Below, in pieces: positions 1 through 10,911 of a DNA stretch of 64,000 nt. Both the position numbers and the translations under genes were made by a program. Positions within the stretch are counted from its first letter, which is position 1. Each line of letters begins with the position of its first letter. Under the pieces are notes generated by a model that was not told the DNA's origin, did not search any database, and saw nothing but the letters and a program-made list of their open reading frames with translations. The stretch comes from Gallionellales bacterium 39-52-133 (GTDB taxonomy: Bacteria; Pseudomonadota; Gammaproteobacteria; Burkholderiales; Gallionellaceae), in the NCBI GenBank assembly GCA_002278935.1, contig NCJL01000006.1, forward strand, positions 165,705 through 229,704, in the 5' to 3' direction.

Positions 1-1616
1 TGCGGCGGCACGCCGTTGCGCAACTCCTCGCGGATACGCTCGTTGATCAGCACATTGGAGTCAATCGCCATACCCAGCGTCAGCGCGATACCCGCCATGC
101 CCGGCAGCGTCAATGTAGCCTGCAGCATGGACAGCAAGGCCACCAGCAACAACAGATTGGCACCCAATGCCAGCACGGAAATTCCGCCAAACACCAGGTA
201 ATAAACGATCATGAAAAGCGCAACCGCAATGAAGCCGATCTTGGTTGAATCAAAACCGCGCTTGATATTGTCCGCGCCCAGGCTGGGGCCGACTGTGCGC
301 TTCTCAATAATTTCCATCGGTGCCGCCAGCGCGCCAGCGCGCATCAGCAGTGCCAGGTCATTCGCTTCTTCGGTATTGCGCATGCCGGTGATCTGGAATC
401 TGTTGCTCAACTCCGACTGGATAGTAGGTGCGGTCAATATTTCGGCCTTGCCCTTCTCGATCAGCACCACAGCCATGCGCCGCTTGATGCCTTCTCGCGA
501 TGCATTTTTCATCGCAATGCCGCCTTTGACATCCAGCTTAACACTGACCACCGAACCGGAGCTCTGCTGGTCAATCGACGCATCGGCACCGGTGAGGTTT
601 TCGCCGGTAAACACCACCTGCTTCGACAGCAGCAACGCTTCTTCGCGGCCATCACGGCGGGAATAGAGCAACTCGGTTCCGGCGGGAATCATGCCGTTTT
701 TTGCCGCCTGGATTTTCTCGGGGCTGTAATCGCGCGAATCGGGATTTTCATGCGCCTCAACCATGCGAACCTGCAGCGTCGCCGTGCGTCCCAGAATAGC
801 CTCTGCACGCGTGGTGTCCTGCATGCCGGGCAGTTGCACCACGATACGATCAAAACCCTGCTGCTGTATCACTGGTTCAGCCACACCCAGTTCATTGACA
901 CGGTTGCGCAGGGTAGTCAGGTTCTGCTGCAACGCTGCCTTCTGTATAAGCTGTTCCTCCTGCGGCTTGAGCGTTGCCAGCAGGCGGAACTCAGCGCTTG
1001 AATCTTTGTCGTTAAACTCCATTCCCGCAAAGCGTTGCTTCAATTCTGCCATACCCTTGCCACGTGTGGCGTCATCGCGGAACCTGACACTCAAACTATT
1101 GCCCTCGCGTGTTACGCCAGCATAAGGAATATTCTGCTCACGCAACGTTGCGCGAAACTCGCTGACCGATGTATCCAGCGTTTTGTCCAGCACACTTTTC
1201 ATGTCGATCTGCAACAGAAAATGCACGCCACCGCGCAAATCCAGCCCGAGATACATGGGCAAGGCATTCATGCTGGCCAGCCATTGCGGTGAGCGCGGCT
1301 GCAGGTTGAGTGCCACCATATAATCTTCGCCGAGTTGCGCCTGCAACACATCTTTTGTTTTGCTCTGCGTGTCAATATCGGCAAGTCTCACCTTGATGCT
1401 GCTGGCATCCTGCGCCAGCACTTCGGGCGATATTTCGGCAGCTTTCAGCGCATCCTCCACCCGCTTGAGCAATGCACTATCGGCCTTGAGATGGGCACGC
1501 AGGGGCATGACCTGAACGGCGGGTGATTCACCATAAAGATTGGGCAGGGCATAAACCAGACCCAGCACCAGCGTGCCAAAAATCAACAGGTATTTCCATA
1601 GCGGGTAATGATTCAT
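1..1616 (-). CDS. secD: SecD, preprotein translocase subunit (3' end cut by window)
   Basis: SecD is an inner-membrane subunit of the Sec translocon that, with SecF, uses the proton motive force to complete export of proteins to the periplasm. About 538 codons are visible; the usual length is about 615-620, so the last membrane segments lie outside. The start ATG at 1616 follows an AAGGTG ribosome site and gives a cytoplasmic stub plus a first membrane helix (about residues 8-27). The family signature GLDLRGG is at about 124-130, followed by the large periplasmic P1 domain. Hydrophobic helices resume near residue 455 and include a GMAIDSNVLINERIREE-type segment typical of the RND fold. It follows yajC by 44 bp on the same strand; secF is expected next, outside the window. 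Confidence 0.97.
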   Translation of the reverse strand, partial: MNHYPLWKYLLIFGTLVLGLVYALPNLYGESPAVQVMPLRAHLKADSALLKRVEDALKAAEISPEVLAQDASSIKVRLADIDTQSKTKDVLQAQLGEDYMVALNLQPRSPQWLASMNALPMYLGLDLRGGVHFLLQIDMKSVLDKTLDTSVSEFRATLREQNIPYAGVTREGNSLSVRFRDDATRGKGMAELKQRFAGMEFNDKDSSAEFRLLATLKPQEEQLIQKAALQQNLTTLRNRVNELGVAEPVIQQQGFDRIVVQLPGMQDTTRAEAILGRTATLQVRMVEAHENPDSRDYSPEKIQAAKNGMIPAGTELLYSRRDGREEALLLSKQVVFTGENLTGADASIDQQSSGSVVSVKLDVKGGIAMKNASREGIKRRMAVVLIEKGKAEILTAPTIQSELSNRFQITGMRNTEEANDLALLMRAGALAAPMEIIEKRTVGPSLGADNIKRGFDSTKIGFIAVALFMIVYYLVFGGISVLALGANLLLLVALLSMLQATLTLPGMAGIALTLGMAIDSNVLINERIREELRNGVPP

Positions 1617-1660
1617 TGCGGCACCTTTGCTTCCAAAACCAATTTATTGAACAGACTTGC

Positions 1661-2005
1661 CTAGTTAACGGACTTGATCGTTCCCTTTGGCAGCACGGTT
1701 TGGATCGCGCCCTTCTGGATATTCAGATTGACGCCTTCCGCCACTTCCAGGCTGACATAGCTGTCACCCACCTTGGCGATGCGGCCCATCACACCACCCA
1801 TCGTCACCACCTCATCGCCCTTTTGCAGAGCGGCAACCATGATTTTCATTTCTTTTGCGCGCTTCATTTGCGGACGCAACACGAGGAAATAAAACACGGC
1901 AACTAGCGCGATCAGCGGGATAAAATCCATGAAACTGCCTGCTGGCGCAGAGGCTGCACCCTCGGCATAGGCGTTGCTGATAAACAGGTTATTGATTGAG
2001 ATCAT
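1661..2005 (-). CDS. yajC: YajC, Sec translocon accessory subunit
   Basis: YajC is a small single-span inner-membrane protein that associates with SecDF. The 114-residue product has a short N-terminus, one membrane helix at about residues 28-43 ending in LRPQMKR, and a cytoplasmic domain with the conserved GDEVVTMGG motif. The frame is open further upstream, but ATG at 2005 is chosen because it has a strong ribosome site (CGGAGGAAAT) six bases before it and matches the family length. It lies between tgt and secD, as in most proteobacteria, and is probably cotranscribed with both. Confidence 0.96.
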   Translation of the reverse strand: MISINNLFISNAYAEGAASAPAGSFMDFIPLIALVAVFYFLVLRPQMKRAKEMKIMVAALQKGDEVVTMGGVMGRIAKVGDSYVSLEVAEGVNLNIQKGAIQTVLPKGTIKSVN

Positions 2006-2090
2006 TGATATTTCCTCCGAAAAAGTTGGTACTGACAAAAATTTAAACAATAATTCTAACACGAAGCCATTAATTAACTGTGACAGTAGC

Positions 2091-3242
<1,152 letters not shown>

Positions 3243-3303
3243 CAGTTATTAGCCAATTCAACATACAAGCCTCAACCCGCCACAATCAGGGCAGGCGGCA
3301 CAA

Positions 3304-4212
3304 TTATTTCTGCGACTTCACAATACTCATTGCGGTTGCCACCAGCCCGCCCATATCCGCAAGGTTACCCGGCAAGATCAGGGTGTTACCCTGCTTGGCA
3401 ACATTGGCGAAAGCTGCCACGTATTGTTCTGCCACCTTGAAGTTGACCGCTTCTATGCCGCCTGCCGACTGTATCGCCTGTGCAACTTGCTGTATCGCCT
3501 GTGCATTCGCGGTGGCCACCGCCTTGATCGCCTCTGCCTCGCCCTGTGCGAGATTGATGGCGGATTGCTTCTCGCCTTCCGAGCGCTGAATAAAGGCTTC
3601 GCGTTCGCCGGTGGCGATGTTGATCTGCTCCTGCTTGCGGCCTTCGGAGGCGGCAATCAGCGCGCGTTTTTCGCGCTCCGCGGTAATTTGCGCCTGCATC
3701 GCGTGCAGAATTTCCTTGGGCGGGGTCAGGTCCTTGATTTCATAACGCAACACTTTAACGCCCCAGCTTGCCGCCGCTTCGTCCAGTGCCGCCACCACGG
3801 TGCTGTTAATATGGCTGCGCTCCTCGAAAGTCTTGTCCAGCTCCATCTTGCCGATCGCCGAACGCAGGGTAGTCTGCGCGAGCTGGGTAATCGCCATGAT
3901 GTAATCGCTGGTGCCGTAAGACGCCAGCTTGGGATCGGTCACCTGGAAATACAGAATACCGTCCACCTGCAACTGCGTATTGTCCTTGGTGATACAAATC
4001 TGGCTCGGCACATCCAGCGGCACCTCCTTGAGCATATGTTTGTACGCAATGCGGTCCACGAAGGGGATGACGATATTCAGGCCGGGCAGCAATGCGGCAT
4101 GAAATTTTCCCAGGCGTTCCACTACCCAAGAGTTTTGCTGCGGCACAACTTTAAGCGCCTTGATAATAAAAACAATGGCTGCGATCAATAAGAACAGTGC
4201 GATTTCCTGCAT
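3304..4212 (-). CDS. Stomatin/prohibitin-family (SPFH) membrane protein, QmcA-like
   Basis: This is an SPFH-domain protein of the paraslipin/QmcA type, which forms large oligomers in membrane microdomains and often works with NfeD. The 302-residue sequence has one N-terminal membrane helix (about residues 4-18). The SPFH domain starts at VVPQQNSWVVERLGK and includes the conserved ALDEAAASWGVKVLRYEIKDL segment. A long charged, alanine-rich coiled coil follows (about 165-250, rich in AEREK, GERE and GEAEAIKA). The nfeD gene lies 55 bp upstream on the same strand, the classic partnership. Its substrate and exact role are not known from sequence. Confidence 0.93.
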   Translation of the reverse strand: MQEIALFLLIAAIVFIIKALKVVPQQNSWVVERLGKFHAALLPGLNIVIPFVDRIAYKHMLKEVPLDVPSQICITKDNTQLQVDGILYFQVTDPKLASYGTSDYIMAITQLAQTTLRSAIGKMELDKTFEERSHINSTVVAALDEAAASWGVKVLRYEIKDLTPPKEILHAMQAQITAEREKRALIAASEGRKQEQINIATGEREAFIQRSEGEKQSAINLAQGEAEAIKAVATANAQAIQQVAQAIQSAGGIEAVNFKVAEQYVAAFANVAKQGNTLILPGNLADMGGLVATAMSIVKSQK

Positions 4213-4267
4213 ATTGCCTCCCTATAAATGATTGCTAAAAATTCAGGCAGCGTGCACCAGCGGTGCA

Positions 4268-4687
4268 TCATGCCGGCTTGTGGTTGCTCATAATGATAAT
4301 TGAGCCGCGCATGGCTTTGATATAGAAAGCGCCTTCGCGTGCGGAAGCAGGCGTGTCCAGCTCTGCATCCCACTCGGCGCCGCGAAAAAATACCCGCGCC
4401 GTGCCATCAGCATGCCACGCAAGCACCTTTACCGGCAGGCCCACATCCAGATTCTGATCATCCAAATTACTGACGCGTCCGCCTTTCCAGCGACGCAGCA
4501 CAACAATTCCGATTACTCCACCCAGTGCAACCAGTGCCAGCTGCACAGGCATTCCCCATCCCAGCAGCGCTGCCACGCCGCCGACAGCCGTGGCGATGGC
4601 CAATATCAATAGATAGAACGTTCCCGTCGCCATCTCCAGCCCGACAAGCACCAGTCCCAGCATAAACCAGTAAACATAAAGCGCCAT
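4268..4687 (-). CDS. NfeD-family membrane protein (short form)
   Basis: This is a short NfeD protein of 139 residues, lacking the ClpP-class serine protease domain found in long NfeD. It has a membrane-embedded N-terminal half with two or three hydrophobic helices (about residues 4-35 and 40-63). The soluble C-terminal OB-fold domain is marked by the segment GTARVFFRGAEWDAE. Short NfeD proteins are nearly always encoded beside SPFH proteins, as here. The pair is inserted between queA and tgt, which are usually adjacent; it is probably read from the queA promoter, since the gap to queA is only 16 bp. Confidence 0.92.
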   Translation of the reverse strand: MALYVYWFMLGLVLVGLEMATGTFYLLILAIATAVGGVAALLGWGMPVQLALVALGGVIGIVVLRRWKGGRVSNLDDQNLDVGLPVKVLAWHADGTARVFFRGAEWDAELDTPASAREGAFYIKAMRGSIIIMSNHKPA

Positions 4688-4703
4688 ACTTCCTCCCGGT
4701 CAG

Positions 4704-5723
4704 TTAATCACGCTCAATCAGCATCGCGTCGCCATAGCTGAAAAAACGATATTCATTATCCACTGCTACACGATATGCCGCCAGCATCTTGTCCATGCCG
4801 CCAAACGCGCACACCAGCATCAGCAGCGTGGATCTTGGCAGGTGGAAATTGGTGAGCAGCACATCCACCACTTTAAACCGGTAACCGGGAGTAATAAAAA
4901 TACTGGTATCGCCTGCACCGCCCTGCAACGTGCCGCTTTGTGCGGCACTTTCCAGCGCGCGCAAACTGGTGGTGCCAACCGCAATCACCCTGCCGCCACG
5001 AACGCGCGCCTGTTCAATGGCATCCACAGTCGCCTGCGGCACCAGATACCGCTCGCTGTGCATCACATGCTCGGCCACCTGCTCCACCCGCACCGGCTGA
5101 AAAGTGCCGGCACCCACATGCAGGGTGACATACGCGGTCTGAATGCCCTGCTGTTTCAAGCTTGCGAGCATAGCTTCATCAAAATGCAAACCGGCCGTCG
5201 GTGCGGCCACGGCACCAGACTCTTTTGCAAATACCGTCTGATAGCGCGCATCGTCCTCGGCATCGGCGCTGTGCGTAATATACGGGGGAAGCGGCAAACG
5301 GCCGTATTGCTCCAGCAAACTGCCGACAGACTCGTTGTTGTCAAAGCGCAAATGAAAAAACTCACCCACCCGCCCCAGCACGGTTACCTCAATACAGCCT
5401 GCCAATAATAACCGGCCCCCACGGCGTGGCGATTTGCTGGCGCGCACCTGGGCCAGCACTTCATGCTCGTCCAGAATACGCTCTACCATCACCTCGATAT
5501 TACCGCCGCTTTCCTTTTGCCCAAACAAACGCGCTTTAATCACACGCGTGTCGTTCAGTACCAGCAAATCATGCTCGCGCAACAATCCCGGCAAATCGGC
5601 AAACATGCGGTGCTCGCAACCATTTGCCGTCAGATGCAGCAAACGGCTGGCACCACGCTGCTCGGGCGGGCGTTGCGCGATCAAATGCTGGGGAAGTTCA
5701 AAGCTGAATTGTTCGGTGCGCAT
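4704..5723 (-). CDS. queA: S-adenosylmethionine:tRNA ribosyltransferase-isomerase
   Basis: QueA transfers and isomerises the ribose of S-adenosylmethionine onto preQ1 in tRNA to give epoxyqueuosine, the step after Tgt. The 339-residue protein matches the family length and shows the N-terminal [14 protein letters not shown] and the hallmark segments [31 protein letters not shown]-like [11 protein letters not shown] and [14 protein letters not shown]. It is the first gene of a minus-strand group continuing through nfeD, the SPFH gene, tgt, yajC and secD. It diverges from the tRNA-Leu region. Confidence 0.98.
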   Translation of the reverse strand: MRTEQFSFELPQHLIAQRPPEQRGASRLLHLTANGCEHRMFADLPGLLREHDLLVLNDTRVIKARLFGQKESGGNIEVMVERILDEHEVLAQVRASKSPRRGGRLLLAGCIEVTVLGRVGEFFHLRFDNNESVGSLLEQYGRLPLPPYITHSADAEDDARYQTVFAKESGAVAAPTAGLHFDEAMLASLKQQGIQTAYVTLHVGAGTFQPVRVEQVAEHVMHSERYLVPQATVDAIEQARVRGGRVIAVGTTSLRALESAAQSGTLQGGAGDTSIFITPGYRFKVVDVLLTNFHLPRSTLLMLVCAFGGMDKMLAAYRVAVDNEYRFFSYGDAMLIERD

Positions 5724-5831
5724 GGCGTGATATTTTTACAGAACGACAAAAACGCGCATTGTAGCTTGATGAAGCGTGTCATTTCATGGATAATTCGCGC
5801 CTTCCTGATCCGGGCATCTCACCCGGACCAT

Positions 5832-5867
5832 GCCGGGATGGCGGAATTGGTAGACGCGCTGGACTCA
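5832..5867 (+). pseudogene. Duplicated 5' half of tRNA-Leu
   Basis: These 36 bases are identical to the first 36 bases of the complete tRNA-Leu that starts 157 bp downstream: acceptor 5' strand, D arm, and the anticodon arm up to the first bases of the anticodon. The sequence then leaves the tRNA. No variable arm, T arm or acceptor 3' strand follows, so it cannot make a tRNA. A short stretch matching the other side of the anticodon arm (CAAAATCCAG) recurs at 5952-5961, after the hairpin array. Confidence 0.85.
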
Positions 5868-5953
5868 CAATGACTCGCTTGCGAGGCATTGCGGCGAAGG
5901 CTAACTTGGGCGCAGCTCAAGTTAGCCTGGTCGAAGACCAGTGGCCGAAGCCA
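5868..5953 (+). other. Array of four adjacent hairpins after the tRNA-Leu fragment
   Basis: Four inverted repeats follow one another with almost no spacing. At 5868-5891 CAATG..CTCGC pairs with GCGAG..CATTG. At 5899-5927 a 13-bp stem (GGCTAACTTGGGC with its complement, one G-T pair) closes a GCA loop. At 5928-5940 TGGTC-GAA-GACCA, and at 5942-5953 TGGC-CGAA-GCCA. Such density suggests a structured RNA or a small repeat element. I see none of the conserved group I intron core sequences. Function unknown. Confidence 0.6.
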
Positions 5954-5988
5954 AAATCCAGGCTAACGTTTCAGGATGCACATGTATT

Positions 5989-6075
5989 GCCGGGATGGCG
6001 GAATTGGTAGACGCGCTGGACTCAAAATCCAGTATCTGCGAGGATGTGGGGGTTCGAGTCCCCCTCCCGGCACCA
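5989..6075 (+). tRNA. tRNA-Leu (anticodon CAA)
   Basis: This is a complete class II tRNA of 87 bases. The acceptor strand GCCGGGA pairs with TCCCGGC, and the CCA end is encoded (6073-6075). The D loop has the conserved GG, and the anticodon stem CTGGA/TCCAG closes loop CTCAAAA, giving anticodon CAA, which reads the UUG leucine codon. A long variable arm follows, and the T arm is GGGGG-TTCGAGT-CCCCC. It lies downstream of the partial copy described at 5832 and in front of a small exported-protein gene. Confidence 0.95.
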
Positions 6076-6185
6076 AATTAATAAAGATGCGAAGCTTGTC
6101 AACGTAGCAGAATGGCGTAACGTTAATCAGTTCGGCACAACTAGTGTCGCAAACGTTTACCAACCATTGAGAATTGGAGTTCTAT

Positions 6186-6392
6186 ATGAAACTGATTTCT
6201 GCCTTGATCGCTATTGCCTTCGCATCTACCCTGAGCTTCGGCGCTGTTGCAGCTCAACATATGGGCGCAGCTCCTGCTGCTGATGCTCCTGCAGCCACCC
6301 AGGCTGCTCCAGCCAAGAAAGCTAAAAAAGCCAAGAAGGCCAAAAAAGCCAAGAAAGCCAAAGCAATGACCGGTGATGCAGCTACCAAGTAA
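6186..6392 (+). CDS. Small lysine/alanine-rich exported protein of unknown function
   Basis: The 68-residue product starts with a typical Sec signal peptide (MKLISALIAIAFASTLSFGAVA), predicted to be cleaved before AQ. The mature chain of about 45 residues consists of an alanine/proline segment (AAPAADAPAATQAAP) followed by five tandem KKA units (about residues 43-59), so it is strongly basic and low in complexity. The start at 6186 has a TTGGAG ribosome site; an in-frame ATG four codons earlier has none. A strong terminator follows at once, so it is a single-gene unit. Similar lysine-rich periplasmic peptides are common in betaproteobacteria, but I know of no assigned function. Confidence 0.8.
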   Translation: MKLISALIAIAFASTLSFGAVAAQHMGAAPAADAPAATQAAPAKKAKKAKKAKKAKKAKAMTGDAATK

Positions 6393-6414
6393 TTTATAAA
6401 TACTGGCAACACAT

Positions 6415-6441
6415 AAAGGCAGGGGCTTCCCTGCCTTTTTT
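6415..6441 (+). terminator. Rho-independent terminator
   Basis: A 10-bp perfect stem, AAAGGCAGGG with CCCTGCCTTT around a GCTT loop, runs into a T-rich tail. It ends the transcript of the lysine-rich peptide gene. Confidence 0.9.
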
Positions 6442-6555
6442 ATTTTTAGTCACGCGAAAATCCCTTCTTTCTGTTTGGCATTGGAGCACACACTGCTTAA
6501 TGTTAAAATTGCCGGCTTCTACCATACAGCAATCAGTCACGGTGAAATAACTAAC

Positions 6556-6963
6556 ATGAATTTTCGAAATCTATTTCTTTTCCTCACAATATCGCTGCTT
6601 TCCGCCTGCAGCGAACCGCCTTATACCAATATCGACAACCAGCAGTTGAAAGCATTGCAAGCCCAGGGAATTCCCGTATTCGACATACGCCGTACCGATG
6701 AATGGAAGCAAACCGGCGTGGTTGAGGGCAGCAAACGCCTGACCTTTGTTGATGACAAAGGCAGGGTAAATCCGGAGTTTGTGGAAAAATTTACCCAGGC
6801 TGTCGGCAAAAATGATCCCGTCATTCTGATCTGCCGCACCGGCAACCGCACCGACGTGCTCGGACGCGCCCTCGTTGAACAGTTGGGCTACACCAAAGTC
6901 TATAACGTTAAAAACGGCATTACACGCTGGATCAGCGAAGGATTGCCGCTTGTTCGTAATTAA
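6556..6963 (+). CDS. Rhodanese-domain lipoprotein
   Basis: This 135-residue protein carries a lipoprotein signal with lipobox LLSAC (Cys19) followed by Ser, which predicts outer-membrane anchoring facing the periplasm. The rest is a single rhodanese (sulfurtransferase) domain, from about residue 25 to 130. It has the segment VFDIRRTDEWKQTG and an active-site loop CRTGNRT containing the catalytic cysteine. Rhodaneses move sulfur from donors to thiol acceptors; the substrate here is unknown. Earlier in-frame starts would bury the signal peptide, so ATG at 6556 is chosen. It ends 17 bp before nudJ, so the two may be cotranscribed. Confidence 0.88.
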   Translation: MNFRNLFLFLTISLLSACSEPPYTNIDNQQLKALQAQGIPVFDIRRTDEWKQTGVVEGSKRLTFVDDKGRVNPEFVEKFTQAVGKNDPVILICRTGNRTDVLGRALVEQLGYTKVYNVKNGITRWISEGLPLVRN

Positions 6964-6988
6964 AATATTTAACAAAATCAATGACTTG
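6962..6988 (+). repeat. Dispersed AT-rich motif with IHF consensus, copy 2 (degenerate)
   Basis: This is the most diverged copy: AAAATATTTAACAAA then ATCAATGACTTG, still a full match to WATCAANNNNTTR. It overlaps the end of the rhodanese gene and the first codons of nudJ (ATG at 6981). Confidence 0.5.
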
Positions 6989-7427
6989 GAAACCTAACGT
7001 CACCGTTGCGGCAATTATAGAACAGCAAGGAAAATTCCTGCTGGTAGAAGAACATACCTCGCAGGGGCTCAAATTCAACCAGCCGGCCGGCCATCTGGAA
7101 GCAAACGAATCCCTGCTGCAGGCAGTGGTGCGTGAAGCGCTGGAGGAATCTGCCTATGATTTCGAACCGCAACATCTGGTGGGGGTGTATCGCTGGCATG
7201 CAGATGCATCCAACACCACCTATTTGCGTTTCGCCTACAGCGGTCGCATTCTCGCGCACCATGCCGGGCAGGCACTGGACGAAGGCATCGTGCGCGCGGT
7301 GTGGATGACGCCGGAGGAAATCCGCGCCACGGTCCCACGCCATCGCAGCCCGCTGATACTGCAGTGCGTGGAAGATTATCTGGCGGGCAAAAGATATCCG
7401 CTGGAACTGGTTACGCATTATGACTAA
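6981..7427 (+). CDS. nudJ: Nudix phosphatase, NudJ type
   Basis: This is a Nudix hydrolase of 148 residues of the NudJ (YmfB) type, which removes phosphate from nucleoside and thiamine pyrophosphates. The Nudix box is visible as GHLEANE then SLLQAVV then REALEESAY. It keeps the catalytic glutamates, but alanine replaces the usual glycine near the end of the box. As in Escherichia coli it lies directly upstream of mnmA, overlapping it by 8 bases, which points to translational coupling. No clear ribosome site precedes the ATG because an AT-rich repeat occupies that position. Confidence 0.9.
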   Translation: MTWKPNVTVAAIIEQQGKFLLVEEHTSQGLKFNQPAGHLEANESLLQAVVREALEESAYDFEPQHLVGVYRWHADASNTTYLRFAYSGRILAHHAGQALDEGIVRAVWMTPEEIRATVPRHRSPLILQCVEDYLAGKRYPLELVTHYD

Positions 7428-8496
7428 ACCCCGGGTTGTGGTGGGCATGTCCGGCGGAGTGGATTCCGCCGTCACCGCGCTGCTGCTGAAACAGCAGGGG
7501 TATGACGTGATCGGCCTGTTCATGAAGAACTGGGAAGACGACGATACCGACGAATATTGCTCCACCCGTCAGGACTTGATCGACGCTGCTTCGGTGGCCG
7601 ATACCATCGGCATTCCGCTGGAAGCGGTGAATTTTGCCAAAGAATATAAAGACCGGGTATTCAGCTATTTTCTGCGCGAATACCAGGCCGGTCGCACCCC
7701 CAATCCCGATATCCTGTGCAACTCGGAAATCAAGTTCAAGGCCTTTCTGGATCACGCCATCACCCTGGGCGCGGAGAAAATAGCGACCGGCCATTACGCC
7801 CAGGTGCGCGAAGTGGACGGCCTGTTTCAGCTGCTCAAGGCTGATGATGCCAGCAAGGATCAGAGCTATTTTCTGCACAGGCTGAATCAGGCGCAGCTGT
7901 CCAAAGCGATGTTCCCGCTGGGCCATATGCTCAAGTCTCAAGTACGCAAAATTGCCGAGGAACACAAGCTGTCCAACTACGCAAAAAAAGACAGCACCGG
8001 TATCTGCTTTATCGGCGAGCGCCCCTTCCGCGAATTCCTCGGCCAATACCTGCCCACGCAGCCCGGCGAGATGGTTACGCCGGAAGGCAAGATGGTGGGC
8101 AAACATGTTGGCCTGTCGTTCTACACCATAGGCCAGCGCCAGGGTCTGGGCATAGGCGGCGGCAAGGATTCATCCGGCCTGCCGTGGTTTGTCGCAAACA
8201 AGGACATGGCCAACAACAAACTAATTGTGGTGCAGGGTCATGACCATCCGCTGTTGCTCAAGCCGGAACTGGAAGCGATGGAAATGCACTGGATCAGCGG
8301 CAGCACACCCGACACAGACTGCGACTACGCCGCCAAGACCCGATACCGCCAGGAAGATGCGCCTTGCCATATTGATGTAATGCAGGATGGTAATGCCCAT
8401 TTCAGCTTTACCAAACCGCAATGGGCGGTGACGCCGGGACAATCGGTGGTGGCTTATGATGGCGCGGTGTGCCTGGGTGGGGGGATTATTCTCTAA
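7420..8496 (+). CDS. mnmA: tRNA-specific 2-thiouridylase
   Basis: MnmA adds sulfur to C2 of the wobble uridine in Lys, Glu and Gln tRNAs, using ATP and a persulfide relayed by the IscS/Tus pathway. The 358-residue protein shows the PP-loop SGGVDS at residues 11-16 and the catalytic pair Cys100 (in [12 protein letters not shown]) and Cys196 (in [10 protein letters not shown]). The insertion [14 protein letters not shown] seen in bacterial MnmA is also present. The start overlaps the end of nudJ. Confidence 0.98.
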   Translation: MTKPRVVVGMSGGVDSAVTALLLKQQGYDVIGLFMKNWEDDDTDEYCSTRQDLIDAASVADTIGIPLEAVNFAKEYKDRVFSYFLREYQAGRTPNPDILCNSEIKFKAFLDHAITLGAEKIATGHYAQVREVDGLFQLLKADDASKDQSYFLHRLNQAQLSKAMFPLGHMLKSQVRKIAEEHKLSNYAKKDSTGICFIGERPFREFLGQYLPTQPGEMVTPEGKMVGKHVGLSFYTIGQRQGLGIGGGKDSSGLPWFVANKDMANNKLIVVQGHDHPLLLKPELEAMEMHWISGSTPDTDCDYAAKTRYRQEDAPCHIDVMQDGNAHFSFTKPQWAVTPGQSVVAYDGAVCLGGGIIL

Positions 8497-8523
8497 TCCC
8501 AAGTTCCTGAGTTACATCAACGC

Positions 8524-8565
8524 AGGGTGCGCCGTGCGCACCATGGTGCGTGTGACGCACCCTAC
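8524..8565. repeat. Intergenic inverted repeat of the GGGTGCG type
   Basis: Two arms of about 19 bp, beginning AGGGTGCG and ending CGCACCCT, face each other around an AT centre, with four or five mismatches in the middle. No T tract follows, so it is not a standard terminator. It lies in the 156-bp gap between mnmA and purB. Elements of this sequence type are widespread small repeats in proteobacterial genomes. Confidence 0.6.
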
Positions 8566-8616
8566 CACGAACATACAGCCAATGAATTTTCTGCGTCACC
8601 TGTTCCACACAGGTAA

Positions 8617-10023
<1,407 letters not shown>

Positions 10024-10089
10024 TATATTGACTTCCCGTATATCACACACAATGTACGAAATAATTTACTCAACAACTCAGGAGTTAAC

Positions 10090-10428
10090 ATGAAATTTTC
10101 AAAAGGAATGTTACTAATCACTGCCATCGTTACGCTGCTTGCCGGATTGGGTGGCTGCGCCAGCAACCTGATCGGGGTGCGCGAAGGTTCGGACCACGTT
10201 TCGCTGGCGGAAGCAAGTCAGGTCACTGCCTGCCAGCCCAAAGGAAAAACGATTGTTACTGTTCTTGCCAAGATCGGGATTATTCCCCGTAACGAACAGG
10301 ACGTAGAAGAAAACCTGTACCAGCTGGCAAAAAACAATGCCGTTGATGCCGGTGCCGATACGCTGGTAAAGGGGGAATCGAAGGAACTCGGCAAGCGCTT
10401 GTTTGAAATGTATAAATGCCGCCCCTGA
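10090..10428 (+). CDS. DUF4156-family lipoprotein
   Basis: This is a predicted lipoprotein of 112 residues with lipobox LAGLGGC (Cys23), followed by an N-proximal GSDHVSLAEASQVTAC segment typical of DUF4156 (YjeI-like) proteins. Cysteine residues at the mature N-terminus, at about residue 48 and at the C-terminus (YKCRP) could form a disulfide in the envelope, as in the related RcsF fold. Function is not established. An AGGAG ribosome site precedes the ATG. It is monocistronic, with a terminator directly downstream. Confidence 0.82.
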   Translation: MKFSKGMLLITAIVTLLAGLGGCASNLIGVREGSDHVSLAEASQVTACQPKGKTIVTVLAKIGIIPRNEQDVEENLYQLAKNNAVDAGADTLVKGESKELGKRLFEMYKCRP

Positions 10429-10448
10429 TCTGACTGTTAGCAGCACGT

Positions 10449-10487
10449 AAAAAAAGCCCTTGCCTGATGACAGGCAAGGGCTTTTTT
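10449..10487. terminator. Bidirectional rho-independent terminator
   Basis: A long perfect stem, AAAAAAGCCCTTGCCTG with its complement around an ATGA loop, is flanked by A and T runs. It ends both the DUF4156 gene (plus) and panD (minus). Confidence 0.95.
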
Positions 10488-10503
10488 ATATTCGACTGGT
10501 TAA

Positions 10504-10884
10504 TTAGGCAGCCTGCACCGGTATCTTGTCGCGCTGGTCAATAATGCGGTTGTGCTCGTCTACATACACCAGACTGGGGTGATACTTATGCAACTCGATT
10601 TCTGAATAAGTCGCGAATGCCGCAATAATCAGGATATCGCCGGGATTAGCCTTGTGCGCGGCAGCGCCGTTTACGGAAATCGTGCGGGAGCCGCGCTGCG
10701 CACGAATCGCATAGGTGGTAAAACGCTCACCGTTGGTAACGTTGTAAATGTCGATCTGCTGGTATTCCATAATGCCGGCGGCATCCAGCAAGTCATCGTC
10801 AATTGCGCACGAGCCTTCATAGTGCAGTTCCGACTGCGTCACGCGCACCCGGTGCAATTTGGCTTGTAACATGGTTCGCAACAT
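10504..10884 (-). CDS. panD: Aspartate 1-decarboxylase proenzyme
   Basis: PanD decarboxylates aspartate to beta-alanine for pantothenate and coenzyme A. The 126-residue proenzyme cleaves itself between Gly24 and Ser25 (segment YEGSCAID) to create the pyruvoyl cofactor. Further conserved segments are [10 protein letters not shown] and [12 protein letters not shown]. It lies 45 bp after panC and, with panC and panB, gives three of the four dedicated pantothenate steps (panE is not here). The start at 10884 has a CGGAGA ribosome site. Confidence 0.97.
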   Translation of the reverse strand: MLRTMLQAKLHRVRVTQSELHYEGSCAIDDDLLDAAGIMEYQQIDIYNVTNGERFTTYAIRAQRGSRTISVNGAAAHKANPGDILIIAAFATYSEIELHKYHPSLVYVDEHNRIIDQRDKIPVQAA

Positions 10885-10911
10885 GGTTAATCTCCGTAGA
10901 TCTCGGGGTGC

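Noticed and set aside
5832..5988. A group I intron in tRNA-Leu
   Set aside because: The break point is suggestive, but the inserted part is under 90 bases, lacks the conserved P and Q/R/S core elements, and no 3' part of the tRNA with a T arm follows the first fragment.
10449..10487. A REP-like element, suggested by the long perfect hairpin
   Set aside because: Flanking A and T runs and the convergent setting fit a plain bidirectional terminator.
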